Shown piece after piece: positions 43,992-56,660 of a stretch of DNA of 64,000 nucleotides; positions within the stretch are counted from its first letter, which is position 1; the number at the start of each line of letters is the position of its first letter. The DNA lies in contig CM053152.1 in NCBI GenBank assembly GCA_028571685.1, positions 25,490,001 through 25,554,000 of the forward strand, given 5' to 3'. The stretch is from Heterohyrax brucei. Its lineage: Eukaryota > Chordata > Mammalia > Hyracoidea > Procaviidae. The position numbers were made by a program, and so were the translations under genes. Below the pieces are notes generated by a model, which did not search any database, had not been told where the DNA came from, and was given only the letters and a program-made list of their open reading frames with translations.

Positions 43992-44200
43992 TGCTGTTGT
44001 TGTTTTCAGTCGTCATGAAGTTGATCTGATTCGTGGCAGCCCCATTTGTGCAGAGTAGAATTGCTCTATAAGGCTTTGAAAGCTGTGACTTTTGGGGGGC
44101 AGCTTGCCAGTATTATCTTCCGAGATGTCTTTGGGTGGGTTTGAGCTGCTAATATTTCCGCTAGTAGCCAGGCACTTAAGTCTGTGCCACCCAAGGACTT
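43992..44200 (-). repeat. AfroSINE, long form, old
   Basis: Antisense copy from gctgttgttgttttcag to gtgccacccaagg, with a long-form middle (ggcagcttgccagtattatc) and heavy divergence. Its tail resembles the RTE gttgttgtt-type ending. Confidence 0.78.
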
Positions 44201-44379
44201 CACCAATATTACGAGCATTCATCAACAGGGGACTCTCTCCCTCCGAGCATGTGGAAGACTTTCCTTGTCTTTCCCTTGCAATGGGGCAGAGCCATGTAAG
44301 TAATTCTGAGATGTGTTTGACAAGCACATCTTCTTGACCGAATCAAAGAAAAGACTATGAATGACTTTTCAGTCTCTGT

Positions 44380-44580
44380 CATCTGTCTTAATCATGGACG
44401 AGGCCTTGTGCTGAGATGATGGTGCCAAAAAATGAAAGTGGTTTAGACTGCTAAATCATCACATGGATGACAGCTGTCCTTTAATGTCATCCAGACTTTG
44501 TGTGAAGCAGAGACACACTGCTGGTTGAACCATTGAAATTTTGGGAGTTGTTGCTGCAGCGTTATCAAACCTACCCTAAC
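44380..44580 (+). mobile_element. LTR-like repeat 3' end
   Basis: Ends with the old LTR pattern cattgaaattttgggagttg, then gctgcagcgttatcaaacc, then ctaactgatacac. The upstream part is unclear. Confidence 0.45.
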
Positions 44581-44639
44581 TGATACACTGGGCACTAAAC
44601 GTATTTCCTCGTTTTCCTGTCTGCTTAGCTGTATTACCT

Positions 44640-44940
44640 TTCCTAGCCTTCCTTGTAGTTAGAATTGACGTTATTATTGAGTTTGGGCCAATGGATTATG
44701 AGAAGTTAATGTGTGATACTTTGAGATGGATGAAAAGTAGACATCTTCTTACCCATTTTTGCTGCTGATGACTACAAAGCCTCGGAGATAAGAGACCCAC
44801 ACATTTAAAAGGATTTACAGAACCTAGAAAGACTGCCTGGAAGAGTGCTGCTCACCATCAAGGAAGACTTGTTTTGGGCTTTATGTGAGTGAGAACACAA
44901 CTCTATACCGGTACGCCATTGCAAGTTTTTGGCTTTGTTT
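44640..44940 (+). mobile_element. Ancient LTR-like repeat, family not named
   Basis: Starts ccttgtagttagaattgacg, then tttgggccaatggattatg. It resembles the repeat at 40660-40930 in its first part. The boundaries are weak. Confidence 0.4.
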
Positions 44941-45014
44941 GCAACAGTGGCTGGTGTTACCTTAAGGTTTAAAGAAATTTATAATTTGAAGTAAAGGACT
45001 TGAATAACCAAGAC

Positions 45015-45176
45015 TAGGGCACACTAGTGGCATAGTGGTTAACTGACCAAAAAATAAGGTCAGCAGTACAAATCCACCAGGTACTCCTTCAAAACTCTAT
45101 GAGGCAGTTCTACTCCATCTTATAGGGTTGCTTTGAGTCAGAATTGACACGACATCAGTGGGTTTGGGTTTTTGGT
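45015..45176 (+). repeat. AfroSINE, short form
   Basis: Sense copy from agggcacactagtggc to agtgggtttgggtttttgg, with a shortened head (ggttaactgacc) and the deletion join (gtactccttcaaaac). Confidence 0.88.
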
Positions 45177-45677
45177 CTTAATCAAGACCTAAAATAAATT
45201 CATCTGGATTAATAATGGAATTTCAGGTAGCAAGGAAACTAGTAGTCTAGAAGGCTCAGTATGCATTACATGCCTGCAAAGCATTTTTTTCAGTAAGTTG
45301 TTACCTGCAGCAATTTGTAAGGCTCACCATGTCTGTATCAAGACTGTTCACTGGGAGAAATTGTTAGACAGCATCAGTGTGAGTGCAATGGCTACCACTC
45401 TCTGATTTTAGCCTGTTATCTTTTTGAGGACAAAGGCACAATGAGGCAAGAATTGGCTAGTTTTCAAAGAGAGATGAAAGATACTGGAGAGTTCAGAAAA
45501 CAGCCATTTGGAACTTAACGTGAAAAAGAATTAAACTGTCATGTGACCACTCTTGGTTCTGTTTATGACAGCTCTTCTTACTTTAATATGAAGGTATAGT
45601 ATTTCATTGCAGGAATTTAACACACTTTGCTTACAGAAATCCTTGATGAGAAAATGGGATGCCTCCAACTGTTTTGC
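45177..45677. other. No gene or repeat recognised
   Basis: Non-coding flank of L1-B; it ends at the L1-B target-site duplication (45678-45687). Confidence 0.5.
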
Positions 45678-45687
45678 CTGTTATTTT
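45678..45687. repeat. Target-site duplication of L1-B, left copy
   Basis: ctgttatttt here is repeated at 53436-53445, just beyond the 5' end of L1-B. Confidence 0.85.
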
Positions 45688-46765
45688 TTGTCTTTCATTT
45701 TTTTATTGTGATTAAGTGAAAGTATACAATTCAAATTAATTTTGTGTGCCCTGTATCTACAGCTCCTTCTGCTCTCTTTACCTGGTGACAGCACACTCCT
45801 CCTTCTCATTCTATACTTCCAGTATCCTCTTGACAAGCTCCTGTCCCTTCCTCTCCACTCTTCTCTCCCATCTAGAAAGAGACCAGTAGAACAGCATCCT
45901 ATAATTGCACAGAATCATAAAATATGCACATCATATGGTCACAGTATCTCACCGAGTGCACTCAGTTTGTGTCCAAACAGTTGACCTCAGCAGTGTTTTC
46001 TGGACAAGGGCAGCAGCAGGTCTAGGAGCTATGCTCCCAGAGGATCCCCCAGGCGACCAGACCATCAACTGTGGTCTTTTAATAGAGTTCTTGAGCTGCA
46101 TCCCTCTTTTTCTTGTGTTGCTACAGGGACTCAAAATTGTGTGCCCCATCACAGCTGTTAGTGGTGGCTGGGCACCATCTGGATCTTCTGGTCACGTATT
46201 GATACAGTCTCCCGTTCACATGGGTCCTTCTGTCTCCTGAACTATTTTTCCTTTGTGTCTTTGATGTTCTTGGTGATCATCTGTTTCAGATGAGTTGGCA
46301 CCATTTGGTAAACCTGAGATGGCAGCTTGGTAGCTTTTTAAGATCCCAGATGCCACCCACCAATATGGGGTGCAGAAGATTTTCTTAGCAATAGGCTAGT
46401 TATGACAGTTGACTTCAATGTCCTCGAGAACATGGTCTCCAGACCCTGCCACTGCTACTCTATCCTTGAAATATTAGGTTAAGATTAGAAGAGCTTTCAG
46501 TTTATGGTGAAGTCCAGTTAAGTTGATCTATTTTCTACTGTTTGCTGTCACTGCTTTCACCTAACCAGATTTCTATCAGCTATATAATCTATGACCAAAC
46601 GCCTCCCTCCTTCCCCACCTTTGTTGCTGTCAAAGAGTCTTTTCTTCTGTACATAAGTTTCTTTTTAAGTCCATATAGCAGGTGTCTCATACAATATTTG
46701 TTCCTTTACTGCTGACCGATTTCACTCAGCATAATGTCTTCCCATTGAAACCGTATCATGAGATA

Positions 46766-47330
46766 CTTCCTGTGGTGGTCAGGATTATGTCAACTTGGCT
46801 ATTCCATGTTTGGCTGCTGTATTAAGTGGCAGGGCGGGGCCTGTGGTGGCTTCCCGCCCCTCACCTCTCATCTCTCCACCTTCCACTACTACTGCTGGTC
46901 TGCTCATGTAGCCAGCAGCTCCTGCTGTCTTCTGGTGTCTGGTTTCTGGACTTGAACTAGCAGCTGTTGGGTTCATCAACACTTACAGCTGGCACTTGAG
47001 AGTCCTGTTCCCTGATCTGCCAATCCTGGGTTCACCAGCCTCTGCAGCTCCATCTCTCTGTCAGCTTGGGATCTGCCAACCTACACAACCAGTGATCTAG
47101 AACTCTGTTTTCTGACCTGCTGACATTGGGTTCACCAGCTCCCGTGGCCACGTAAGGCTTGTGCCAGGACTTCGGACGTTCACCTTCTGCAATGAGCTGT
47201 TCTGCATGAGCTGTTTCTTCTCTCTTTATGTACATATATATTTTTTCTTGTACTTTATATACGTAAATCTTTCCTTGTACATACACGTTATTGGTTTTCT
47301 TCACTAGAAAGCCCAGGCTAGGACACTTCC
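46766..47330. repeat. 5-bp target-site duplication of the ERVL LTR
   Basis: cttcc at 46766-46770 and 47326-47330 flanks the LTR exactly. L1-A and the other L1 copies have a single cttcctaaaatc-type site here. Confidence 0.85.
46771..47325 (+). mobile_element. Solo LTR, ERVL (MLT2-like) type
   Basis: A 555-bp block starting tgtggtggtcaggattatgtc and ending gcccaggctaggaca, so it has TG...CA ends and a perfect 5-bp TSD. That is the duplication size of ERVL-type integrases. The opening (ttatgtcaacttggct) and the ending (ttggttttcttcactagaaa) match MLT2/ERVL LTRs as I remember them. A T/A-rich stretch near 47225-47260 could hold the LTR polyadenylation area. There is no internal retroviral sequence. 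It lies in L1-B in the opposite orientation and is younger than it. Confidence 0.82.
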
Positions 47331-50300
47331 TAAAATCATCATTGTTCTTTATCATCGTGTGGTGATCCGTTGAGTATGTATACCACAGTTTGTTTATCCA
47401 TCTGTTGATGGGCATCTAGGTTGATTCTTTCTTTTTGCTATTGTAGATTGTGCCACAATAAACATCCATATGCATATTATCTGTTCCTGTGACAGCCATT
47501 GTTTCTGTAGGATATATTCCAAGCAGTGCCATTACTGGATCAAATGGTACATGTATTTCCAGATTTTAAGGAAGCTCCAGATTGTTTTTCAAAGAGGTTG
47601 TATCATTTTGAAATTCCACTAACGGTGTAGGAGAGTTCCAGTGTCTCCACAGTTTTTTTTGATCATGGTCTAACTTCCTGGGGTGTGACGTTATCTCATC
47701 ATGGTTTTGAATTTGAATGTCTTTAATAGCTAATAATCATGAGCATTTCCTCGTGTGTCTTTCGGTTACTTGGGTATCCTCTTTGGTGAAGTATCTGTCC
47801 ATCTCCTTTGCCCATTGCTCAATTGTCTTTTTACCTTTTCTTGTTGATATTTTGCAGTACCTTGTAGATTATGGAGCTGGGGTGTTTGTCCAACATGTAG
47901 TTGCCAAGTATTTTTTCCCATTCTGTAGGTGGTCTTTTAACTCAACAGTCTTTAAATGAGCAAAAATGTTTGATACTTCTGGTTCTCATTTATCTGTTTT
48001 CTCTTCTGTTAATCATGCTTTGTCAACGTTGGAAGTCTGCCTAAGCTATGTATTAGAACTTCCATTGTTGATCCTATTTTTTCTTGCATGATCTTTATCA
48101 TCTTAGGTTTGATATTTAGGTCTTAGATCCATTTTGAGTTAGTTTTTGTGTAAAGTGTGACACATGGGTCTTATTTCAGGTATTTGCAGATGGATAACCA
48201 ATTTTGCCAACACCATTTGTTAAAAAGACTGTTTTTACCTCAGTTTACAATCTTGGGGCCTTTGCTGAATATCCATTGTTCGTAAGAGGATGCTGGCATC
48301 TCTGGGGTCTCAACTCTGTTCCATTGGTCTATATGTTTCATTTTGTACAAGTACCAGTCTGCTTTGACTACTGTGGCAGTGTAACAGGTTCTAAGGTCAG
48401 GTAGTATGAGGCCTCCCACTGTATTCCATTTTCTCAGTAGTGCTTTATGTGTCTGGAGTCTCTTCCCTCCAAACAAAGTTGATGATTTGTTTCTCCATCT
48501 CTTTAAAAAAAGATACTGGAATTTGTATTGGGATTGCATTGTGTATGTAGATTTCTTTGGGTAAAATACACATTTTTACAATGTTAAGTGTTCCTGTCCA
48601 TGAGCAGGGTAGGTTTCTCAATTTCTGTAAATCTCTTTTGGTTTCTTGCAGTAAGGTCCTGTAGTTCTCTCTGTATAGATCTCTTATTTTTCTAGCTATC
48701 ATTTCTAGGTATTTTATTTTTTTGTGGGCTACAGCAAATGGTATGGACTTAGTGATTTCTTCTTTAATGATCTCTTTGTTGGTATAAATAATCCTACTGA
48801 TTTACTTATGTTTATCTTATATCCTGATACTTTGTTGAACTCTTCTTATAGTTCTAGCAGTTTATTTGTGGATTCTTTATGATTCGCTGCATATACAATC
48901 ATATCATCTGCAAATAGGGAGATTTTTTTACTTCTTCTTTGCTGATGCAGATGTCCTTTATTTCTTTGTCTTGTCTAATTGCTCGGGCCAGAACTTCTAG
49001 CACAATGTTAAGTAGGAGAAGTGAAAGTAGGCATCCTTGTCTAGTTCCCTTTCTGAAGGGGAATTCTTTCAGGATGATGTAGGTGGTTGGTTTTGCATAG
49101 ACGCCCCTTATTCTGTTGAGGAATTTTCCCTCTATTCCTATCTTGCTAAGAGTTTTTAGCATGAATGTGTGTTGGACTTTGTCAAATGCCTTTTGTGCAT
49201 CAATTGAAAAAATTGGGTGATTCTTATCTTTTGTGCTGTTTATGTGTTTGATCACATTAATTGTTTTTCTCGTGTTGAACTAGCCTTGCATCCCGGGTAA
49301 GAATCCAACTTGGTCATGATGAATTATGTTTTGACATGTTGTTGAAATCTGTTTGCAAGGATTTTGTTGAAGATTATTGCGTCTAGGTTCATGAGTGATA
49401 TTGATTTGTAATATTCTTTTTTTGTGGGATATTTTCCTGGCTTTGGTATCAGGGTTATGCTGGCTTCACAGAATGAATTTGGGAGTATTCAATCCCTTTC
49501 TATGCTGTGAAATAGCCTCAGTAGTATTGGAGTTAACTCTTCTCTGAAAGTTTGGTAGAATTCTCTGGTGAAGCCCTCTGGGCCAGGACTTTCTTTGGTT
49601 GGTAGTTTTTTGATGACCTTTTCAATTTCTTCCTTTGTGGTGGATATATTAAGTTGTTCTACTTCTCTTTGTGGTAATTTTGGTAGGTGATATGAATCTC
49701 AAAATTTATCTATTTCCTCTAGGCTTTTGAGTCTACTAAAGTACAGTCTTTCATAGTATTCTGTTATGATAGCTTTGATTTCAGTTGAGTCTGTTGTGAC
49801 ACATCTTGTCTCATTTCTTATTTGGGTTATTTGTTTCCTCACCTGTTTTTCTTTTTTAGGTTTAGCCAATGATCTATCAATTTTGTTGATCTTAATGACA
49901 CTTGGCTTTGGCTTTTGAAGAATCAGCTTTTGGTTTTGTTAATTCTTTCAGTTGTTCTTCTATTCTCTAATTCATTTAGTTCTACCTTTATTATCTGTTT
50001 TCTGGTGCCTGAGGAGTTCCTCTGTTGCACTCTTTCAACTTGTTCAAGCTGTAGGATTTGGGTCCTTTCTTCCTTCAGGATGTGTGCATTTATAGAAATA
50101 AACTGACCTCTGAGCACTGCTTTGGCTTTCTTCCATAGGTTCTGATAGGATGTGATTTCATTCTCATTTGATTCTATAAATTTCTTAATTGAGTCCTTGA
50201 TTTCTTCTCTAACCCATGAATTTTTGAGCAAGGTGTCATTCAGTTTCCATGAGTTCTAATTTCTACCTATGTTTGGTCTTCTCTTGATTTCAACTTTTAT

Positions 50301-51429
50301 GGCTTTATGGTCTAAGAAGATGCATTGCAATAATTCAGTGGGTTGGATTTTGTTAAGACTTGCTTTGTATTCTATTGTTCTATTCTAGAAAATGTTCCAT
50401 GTACATTGGAGAAGAAGGTGTAGTTATCTGTTGATGGGTAAAATGTTCTGTCTATGTTAATGAAGTCTAGTTGGTTAACTGCTGCCATAAGATCTTCTGT
50501 ATCTTTATTGAGCTTTTTTCTGGATGATGATCTGTCCGTTACTGAAAGTGGAATGTTGAAGTCTCCAACTGTTATTGTGGAGTGACCTGTCTCATTTTTC
50601 AATGTAGTCAGTGTTTGTTTGACGCATTTAGATGGTCTGGTATTAAGTGCTTCAATATTTAATATTGTTATGTCCTGTTTATGTATTGAAACTTTCAGCA
50701 ATAAATAGTGACCATCTTTGTCCATGATGGTAGGTCTTACATCAAAGTCTATTTTATCTGAGATTAGTGTTACTTCTCCTGCTTTTCTTTGTATGTTGTT
50801 GGCTTGCTATATATTTTTCCCTCCTTTGATTTTCAGTTTGTTCATATCTTTGAGTCTAAGGTATGTGTCTTGGAAGCAACACATAGATGGGTCATGTCTT
50901 TTGATCCAGGATGTCACCCTCTGTCTCTTTATTGTAGTGTTCTGTCCGTTTACATTCAGTGTAATTATTGGTAGCTATATATTTAATGCTGTAATTTTGA
51001 AGCATTTATCTTTGTGTTGTTGATGTTTTCAATGTTGGTCTTAATATTCTGTTCTGGGTTTATGGGTTTCTGTTTATGGGTTCACTTTTCATCTTGATGT
51101 TGGTTTTGTGTTTGTTCGGACTCCTGTTTTATGCTTCTTGTTTTGATATGTCGCATTGTTGTTTTGCTTTGCTTCTACTCCAATGATCTCCCTTACTATT
51201 TGAAATTTAAACCAGACGTTAACTTCTGCCTATCTTTTTTTATTTCACTCTGTCTGAAATGGCTATAACTACTATATCTCTCTTTTTAGTGTGATGATGT
51301 CATAGCTTGCATGTTACGATCACTGGTTCTCTTATTTTAATATTGTAGCTTTGATTAAGCTTTGTGATTTCCCTAACAGAGTAGGATTCTGGATCTTGCA
51401 TCTTGTGTTTCCTCCTTAAGTATACAATG

Positions 51430-52321
51430 AATGCTTTTGTTGTTCTAAGCAAAGAGCTTCTTACAGTATTTCTTGTAGTTAAGAGTTGGTTTTCAAAAAG
51501 TCTTTAAGCTTCTGTTTATCTGTGAATGTCTTAATTTTACCATCATATTTGAAAGAGAATTTTGCAGGATATATAATTCTTGGTTGGAAGTTTTTCTCCT
51601 TCAAGGCCTTCAATGTGTCATCTCACTATCTTCTTGCCAACATCATTTCAGACAAAACTCTGCAGGACTTTCCTCTTAATGTTAGCTTTGCTTTAAGCCT
51701 CTCTGCCTTTAAGAGCATCTCATTATGATTCATTTTATTAAGTTTGATTATAGTACGTCTTGGTGTGTTTCTTTGGTGGTCTACTTTATGTGATGTTCAA
51801 TACACGTCTTGGGTATCTATGTTCTCTTCTTTCATAATTTCAGGGAAGTATGCTGTCAACAACACTATAACAATACTCTCTGTACTTCCAGCTATACCTT
51901 CCTGTTCAATACCTCCAATTAATCACAGATGATTCCTCTTAATAGAGTCCCACGTGTTTTGTAATGCTTTCTCATTTTTCTTGTTTCTTTTCTCTGATTT
52001 CTCCCCATAAATGCTGGTGCCGGTTGCCCTCACCTCAAGCTCACTAACTCTGGCTTCTATCTCCTCAATTCTGCTCTTTTAGCTTTGGATTGAACTATCT
52101 AATTCCGTAATTTTATTCTTGATCTGCTGGATTTCAAATTGTTGATATTCCATCAGTTCAAATAGCTTGCTTAATTTTTCATTTTGTTCTGCTGCATTTT
52201 GTTTAATCTCTAAGAGGGCTGTATGCATAATTCTTTTGTACTCTACCTCCAGTAGTTTCAGAAAAGCTTCTTCATCTGGAAAGTCTTTTGATTCTTTATT
52301 TTGGGAGTTTTCCAGAGCCAT
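51430..52321 (-). pseudogene. L1-B ORF1 remnant
   Basis: The ATG (complement of 52319-52321) opens an 80-codon coiled-coil-rich segment beginning MALENSQNKESKDFPDEEAF and stops at about 52079. The homologous frame continues, shifted, through the RRM part (inverted agtacgtcttggtgtgtttc, about 51750) to the C-terminal segment (about 51440-51600). Length and order match ORF1 of L1-A. Confidence 0.86.
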
Positions 52322-53435
52322 GGTGGGCTGCTTCTTTAAATGGTTAGCTATTGATTGTTGCCTTCATGACATCTAGAAGCTGTTCAGTTTGTCTGGTGTT
52401 ACCTCAATAGGAGCTGAGGCATAGTTCTAAGAGAGGAGTTGGTCACCAGCCACCTCTGTATACTCTAGAGACTGGCCCCAGGTGGATTCTCTGGGCTGGC
52501 AGTCTCTGCCTCCTGACTGGCAAAGATCACACCCTACTTATGGATTCACTGGGGGACCATTCAGTGGACCAGTGAAGGGTGGAAGAGATGCTGCCAGGTC
52601 ACTCAGCAGTCAGTTCTCCAGGAGGTCTTACTTTAAAAAGGTACTTTAGTGCTAAGCAAGGAGCTGTCCAATAGCTGCCAAAATCAGTCAGGCCCTCAGG
52701 TGTGGCAGGCTACACTTTATGGTTGCCAACAAAAGCACTTCACAGGCCTTCCCCAGACGCTATGACGTGGTTCAGAGCAGGGAAGGGTTATAGCCTTCCT
52801 GCAATCTTCTGCTAGGCCCACCCATAACCCTAAGCACCACCATCCTAAACACAACTTTTCTGCTGAACAGACACTTCCCAGACAGGGGCTGCTACAGCAT
52901 GTGAGAATTATCCTTAGCTGAGTCCTCCTGGTGTGTCAGCTAGAAGCTGACCCAGATGGCATCCAGCGAAGCTACCCTTCCTGCTGTGAAACAGCAGAAT
53001 CAATGGCACTGATCAGAAAAAAGACAATGAAGAAGCATTAGTGCCCTCAGTCTGCACCCAGGCTCTTAATATATGACTATCCCAAGCATGGTCTCTCTGC
53101 TGAGCTAGATGTTGTTTACTTAAGCACTGCAGTTCAGTATAGTAGTTAATTCATGCCCAGTCCTTGCCTCCTGGGTAACAAAGAAGATGTCAGCACCTCT
53201 AGTTCTCCCAAAAGGTGAGTCAACAGAAACAGGACTCAGCTTGCAGCTGCCTCATTTCTGAGAGAGGTAGTTACCCTGTTACTGCAGCTAGACCAATCTG
53301 ACAATCCTATGCCAGATCCTCAAGATCTCCAGAAGTCTACTCTACTCCATTCAGTTATCACCACAGGCCTTAGTTCTCAGAGGGAATTGAGGAGACGTGT
53401 GTCTAGTTCACCATGTTGGACCTGCCTCCTACCTG

Positions 53436-53445
53436 CTGTTATTTT
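53436..53445. repeat. Target-site duplication of L1-B, right copy
   Basis: Exact copy of 45678-45687 (ctgttatttt). Confidence 0.85.
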
Positions 53446-53989
53446 AATTTGTCATTTGTACTTCATCATTTGTGAACTGTACTTTTCTGTTGAGATATTT
53501 GTTTTAGTTATGGGGGCTTGTTTTATACAAGAATACAGCTAGTTTTCCTATGACAATACTCCTTTATGCCTGCTTTTCAGGCCTAAGTCTTAATAGTATC
53601 CCTTTCACTGTGAAACGTGTCTTCGTCTGGACAATAAATTATATGGCCACCCTAGGTATAATCCCTCATCATAACTTGCTATTTTCCCTAGATTGTCATT
53701 CAAATTGGATTAAATTTTTATAGTTTTTAAAATTTGTCACTTTTTATTTAAGAATTCTAACTACTGTATCATGTGTCAACATTCTTCCGCTATTCCAAGG
53801 TTACAGAAATCATTGTCTAAATGTCCATGTATTAGTTTTGTGATTTCATTATCTGTATGACAGTACAACATTCCTTCCTTACTCCTCTGGTCTTTACTTG
53901 ATCTTCACATTTTCAATTATAATCATGTTCTACCCTCAACAGCTGTAGCAATAGTCAGCTGTTTCTTTGCTTTATTTTTCTTCATTGCA
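53446..53989. other. AT-rich spacer, probably old decayed repeat
   Basis: No gene. The sequence is AT-rich and may belong to the L1M that follows, but I cannot place it. Confidence 0.4.
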
Positions 53990-54639
53990 CTTGTCATCAT
54001 CTAACCATGTTGAATATACTAGCTGTAGGTTTTTATAGATGCTCTTGACCAAACTGAGGAGGTTCCCATCTATTCCTAATTCTCTCTAAGGCTCTTTTTG
54101 TTTTGTTTTGTTTTTAAAGTCATAAAGGAGCATTGAATTTGTCAATTTTTCTTTTCTCATTTGTTGAGAAGGTTTGCTTGGTTAACATGGCGATCAGTTT
54201 TCAAATACTAAGAACCATTTTTGCATTCCTGAGGTAAATTCCACCTGTTGATGACCTTTTAATTTATGGCAGGATTCAACTAGCTAACATTTTGTTCAGG
54301 ACGTTGGGTCATGAACAAAAGATTTCTTACAATTTTTAAGTATTTGTGATATCTTTGTCTACATTTGATATTAAAGTAATTTGGTGTCATAAAATAGGTC
54401 AGAATTTGTTTTATAGGGTCACTAGTATTTATTACCTAAGTGATACAGTTCACCAGTGAAGCTATCTAAGCCTGCAGTTCTTTGGGGGAAGGTTTCTAAT
54501 ATAAGATTTAAATTCTAAATAAAGAGCTATTCAAATTTTTTGTTTTTTTTCATATAACTTTTTGGTACAATTTCTGTCATTCAAGAGATGTGTCTAATTT
54601 ATCTAAATTGCTTAATTGGTTAACATAAAACTTTTTCGT

Positions 54640-54839
54640 AAACCAAAATCCATTGCTTTTGAATCATGACTAATACTGCCCTTACAGGATAGAGCAGAAC
54701 TGCGTCATAAAGTTCCTAAGACTATAATCTTTATGGAAGCAAACTCCCACATTATTCTCCTTTGGAGCAGCTGATGGGTTCAAACCGCCAACCTTTGAGT
54801 TAGCAACCAAGCACTAAACTTCTGCACCACAGGGCTTCC
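54640..54839 (-). repeat. AfroSINE, long form, in L1M
   Basis: Antisense copy from aaaccaaaatccattgc to gcaccacagggcttcc, with the long-form middle (gaagcaaactcccacattattc). Confidence 0.88.
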
Positions 54840-55197
54840 TAAATTTGTTCTAATGTTCCTTCATTATTATTTTGATATCTGCAGGACACTTTCCTCATTA
54901 CTGATATTGGTAATTCTTTCCATTTTCTTTTCTTGATCAGTTTAATGATGTTCATTAATTTTATCGATATTTCCAACAAACCAGTTTATTGGATTCATTG
55001 ATTTTTCTTCCTTCTCTATTTCATTATTTTCAGTTCTTTATTATCTTCTTCCTTATACTTAACTTTGAGATTAATTTCCTCTTGTTTTTCTAGATTGTTA
55101 AGATGAAATTCTAATTAATGATTTAAAATTTTTCTTCTTTTCCAATATAACAACTTTTAGCTCTAAGTTTTACCATACTCACAATTGCTGTTATGTT

Positions 55198-56000
55198 CAA
55201 GCCTATGAGTGCAGACACTGTGTCAATCCATCTCATTAAGGGTCATCCTCTTTTTTGCCAGACCTCTATCTTACCAAGCATGATGTCCTTCTATAAGGAC
55301 TGGTCTCTCCTGACAACATGTTCAAAGAACTTGGACATGGAGCTCTCTGGCTGTACTTAGACAAACTTATTCATTCTACAGGCCATCCATGTTATAGTCA
55401 ATATTCTTTACCAGCTATGCATTGATGCATTTTTTTTCCTTATTGATTGTCCAGCTTTCACACACATGTATGGCAACTAAAAATATCATTACTTGGGTAA
55501 GGCACACCATAGTTCTCAAAGTGACTTTTCTGCTTTTGAACATTTTACAGAGATATTTTGCAGCTGATTTGCTCAATGCAGTACATTATTTGATTTTTTT
55601 GACTGCTGTTTTCATGGGCATTGATTGTGGACCCAAGTAAAATGAAATTCTTGACAACTTCGACTTTTTCTCCATTTATCATGATGCTGCATACTGGTCC
55701 TGTTGTGCAGATTTCTGTTTACTTTATGTTAAGGTATAATTCACACTGGAGACCTTTAGTCTTCATCAGTAAGTGTTCAAGTCCTCTTTTAGCAAGCAAG
55801 ACTGTGTCATCTGAATACCACAGACTGAGTCATCCTCCAATCCTGATGCTGAGTTCTTCATCATATAGGATAGTTTCTATATACGTATAATTTCTATATA
55901 CAGCACACAGATTAAGTGTGAGAAAGGATACAACCCTGACACACACCATTGCTGATTTTGAAACACATAGTATCTTGTTATTCTGTTCCAATATGGCCTA
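55198..56000 (-). mobile_element. RTE-C: antisense RTE 3' half, in L1M
   Basis: Antisense RTE from near its 3' end (ccatctcattaagggtcatcc, agcatgatgtccttct) up to the RT part (caagactgtgtcatctgaat, inverted YADD area, about 55800). It is more diverged than RTE-A, 5'-truncated, and has no open frame. It splits the L1M. Confidence 0.82.
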
Positions 56001-56285
56001 AATTACGATGTATTTCACTACTGTTACATTCAAAATATTTTCGAACTTCTGCTTTGATATCTTCTTTGACTAGCAATTATTTAGAAATATGTTATTCAAT
56101 TCCAAGATATTTGAATAATCTCTAAATAACTTTTTCATATTTATTCTGATTTAATTCCATGATGCTTTCTGTGATTTAAATCTTTCTCACATTCATTAAA
56201 ACTTATTTTATGTCTGAGAATATGATCTACGTTAGTGAATGCTCTATCTACATTTGGAAGGAATATGTATTCTAGTGTCGTTGAA

Positions 56286-56488
56286 TGTTGTTGGTGTTAG
56301 GTGTGGAGTCAATTTCAGCTCATGGCAACCCCATGTGACAGAGTAGAACCTACCCATAGTATTTTCTAGGCTAGAATCTTTGCAGGATCACACTGTTAGG
56401 TCTTTCTCCCACAGAGCCACTGGGTAAGTTCGAACTGCCAACCTTTCAGTTAGCAGCCAAGTATTTAACCATTTTACACCAGGGCTCC
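56286..56488 (-). repeat. AfroSINE, long form, in L1M
   Basis: Antisense copy from gttgttggtgttaggtg to ttttacaccagggctcc, with the long-form middle (gatcacactgttaggtctttc). Confidence 0.88.
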
Positions 56489-56490
56489 TT

Positions 56491-56660
56491 TGTTGTTTGG
56501 TGTAACCTATTGTCACTGAGCCAATTTTGACTCACAGCAACACCCTGTGACAGTGTAGGACAACTCTCACAGGGTTCCCAAGGTTGTAATCTTTATAGAA
56601 ACTGACGGCCACATGCTCCCTCCTGTTGGGTGGATTTAAACCATAAGTCTTTTGGTTGGT
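56491..56660 (-). repeat. AfroSINE, long form, head missing
   Basis: It follows the previous copy almost directly. It runs from gttgtttggtgtaacc through tagaaactgacggccacatgc to cataagtcttttggttgg. The outer tRNA-like head is lost. The pair may be two independent insertions, the second into the tail of the first. Confidence 0.78.

Larger units (their letters stand above)
46650..50995 (-). pseudogene. L1-B ORF2 remnant (endonuclease / reverse transcriptase)
   Basis: The expected start codon at 50993-50995 reads ATT rather than ATG, judged by alignment with L1-A (ATG at 11022). The endonuclease part is open at 50372-50725 (TVGDFNIPLSVTDRSS). The linker is at 49923-50231. The RT core is at 48899-49255, with motif A ([14 protein letters not shown]) and motif B ([15 protein letters not shown]). 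The FADD catalytic codons survive at 48903-48914, but in a shifted frame. The C-terminal part is open at 48240-48702 in two overlapping frames. It is better preserved than L1-A ORF2, and the LTR insertion is near its 3' end. The end is approximate. Confidence 0.88.
45688..53435 (-). mobile_element. L1-B: full-length LINE-1 (antisense) carrying an ERVL LTR
   Basis: A complete antisense L1. The 3' end (inverted, ttttttattgtgattaagtg) is at the left and the 5' end (inverted, ccatgttggacctgcctcc) at about 53430. A 10-bp TSD bounds it. From right to left it has a 5' UTR (about 52330-53435), ORF1 remnant (51430-52321), spacer, ORF2 remnant (about 46650-50995) and a long 3' UTR. Without the LTR at 46771-47325 it is about 7.2 kb. 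It shares its family with L1-A but lacks both of L1-A's internal rearrangements. Frameshifts, stops and a lost ORF2 start codon make it inactive. Confidence 0.93.
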
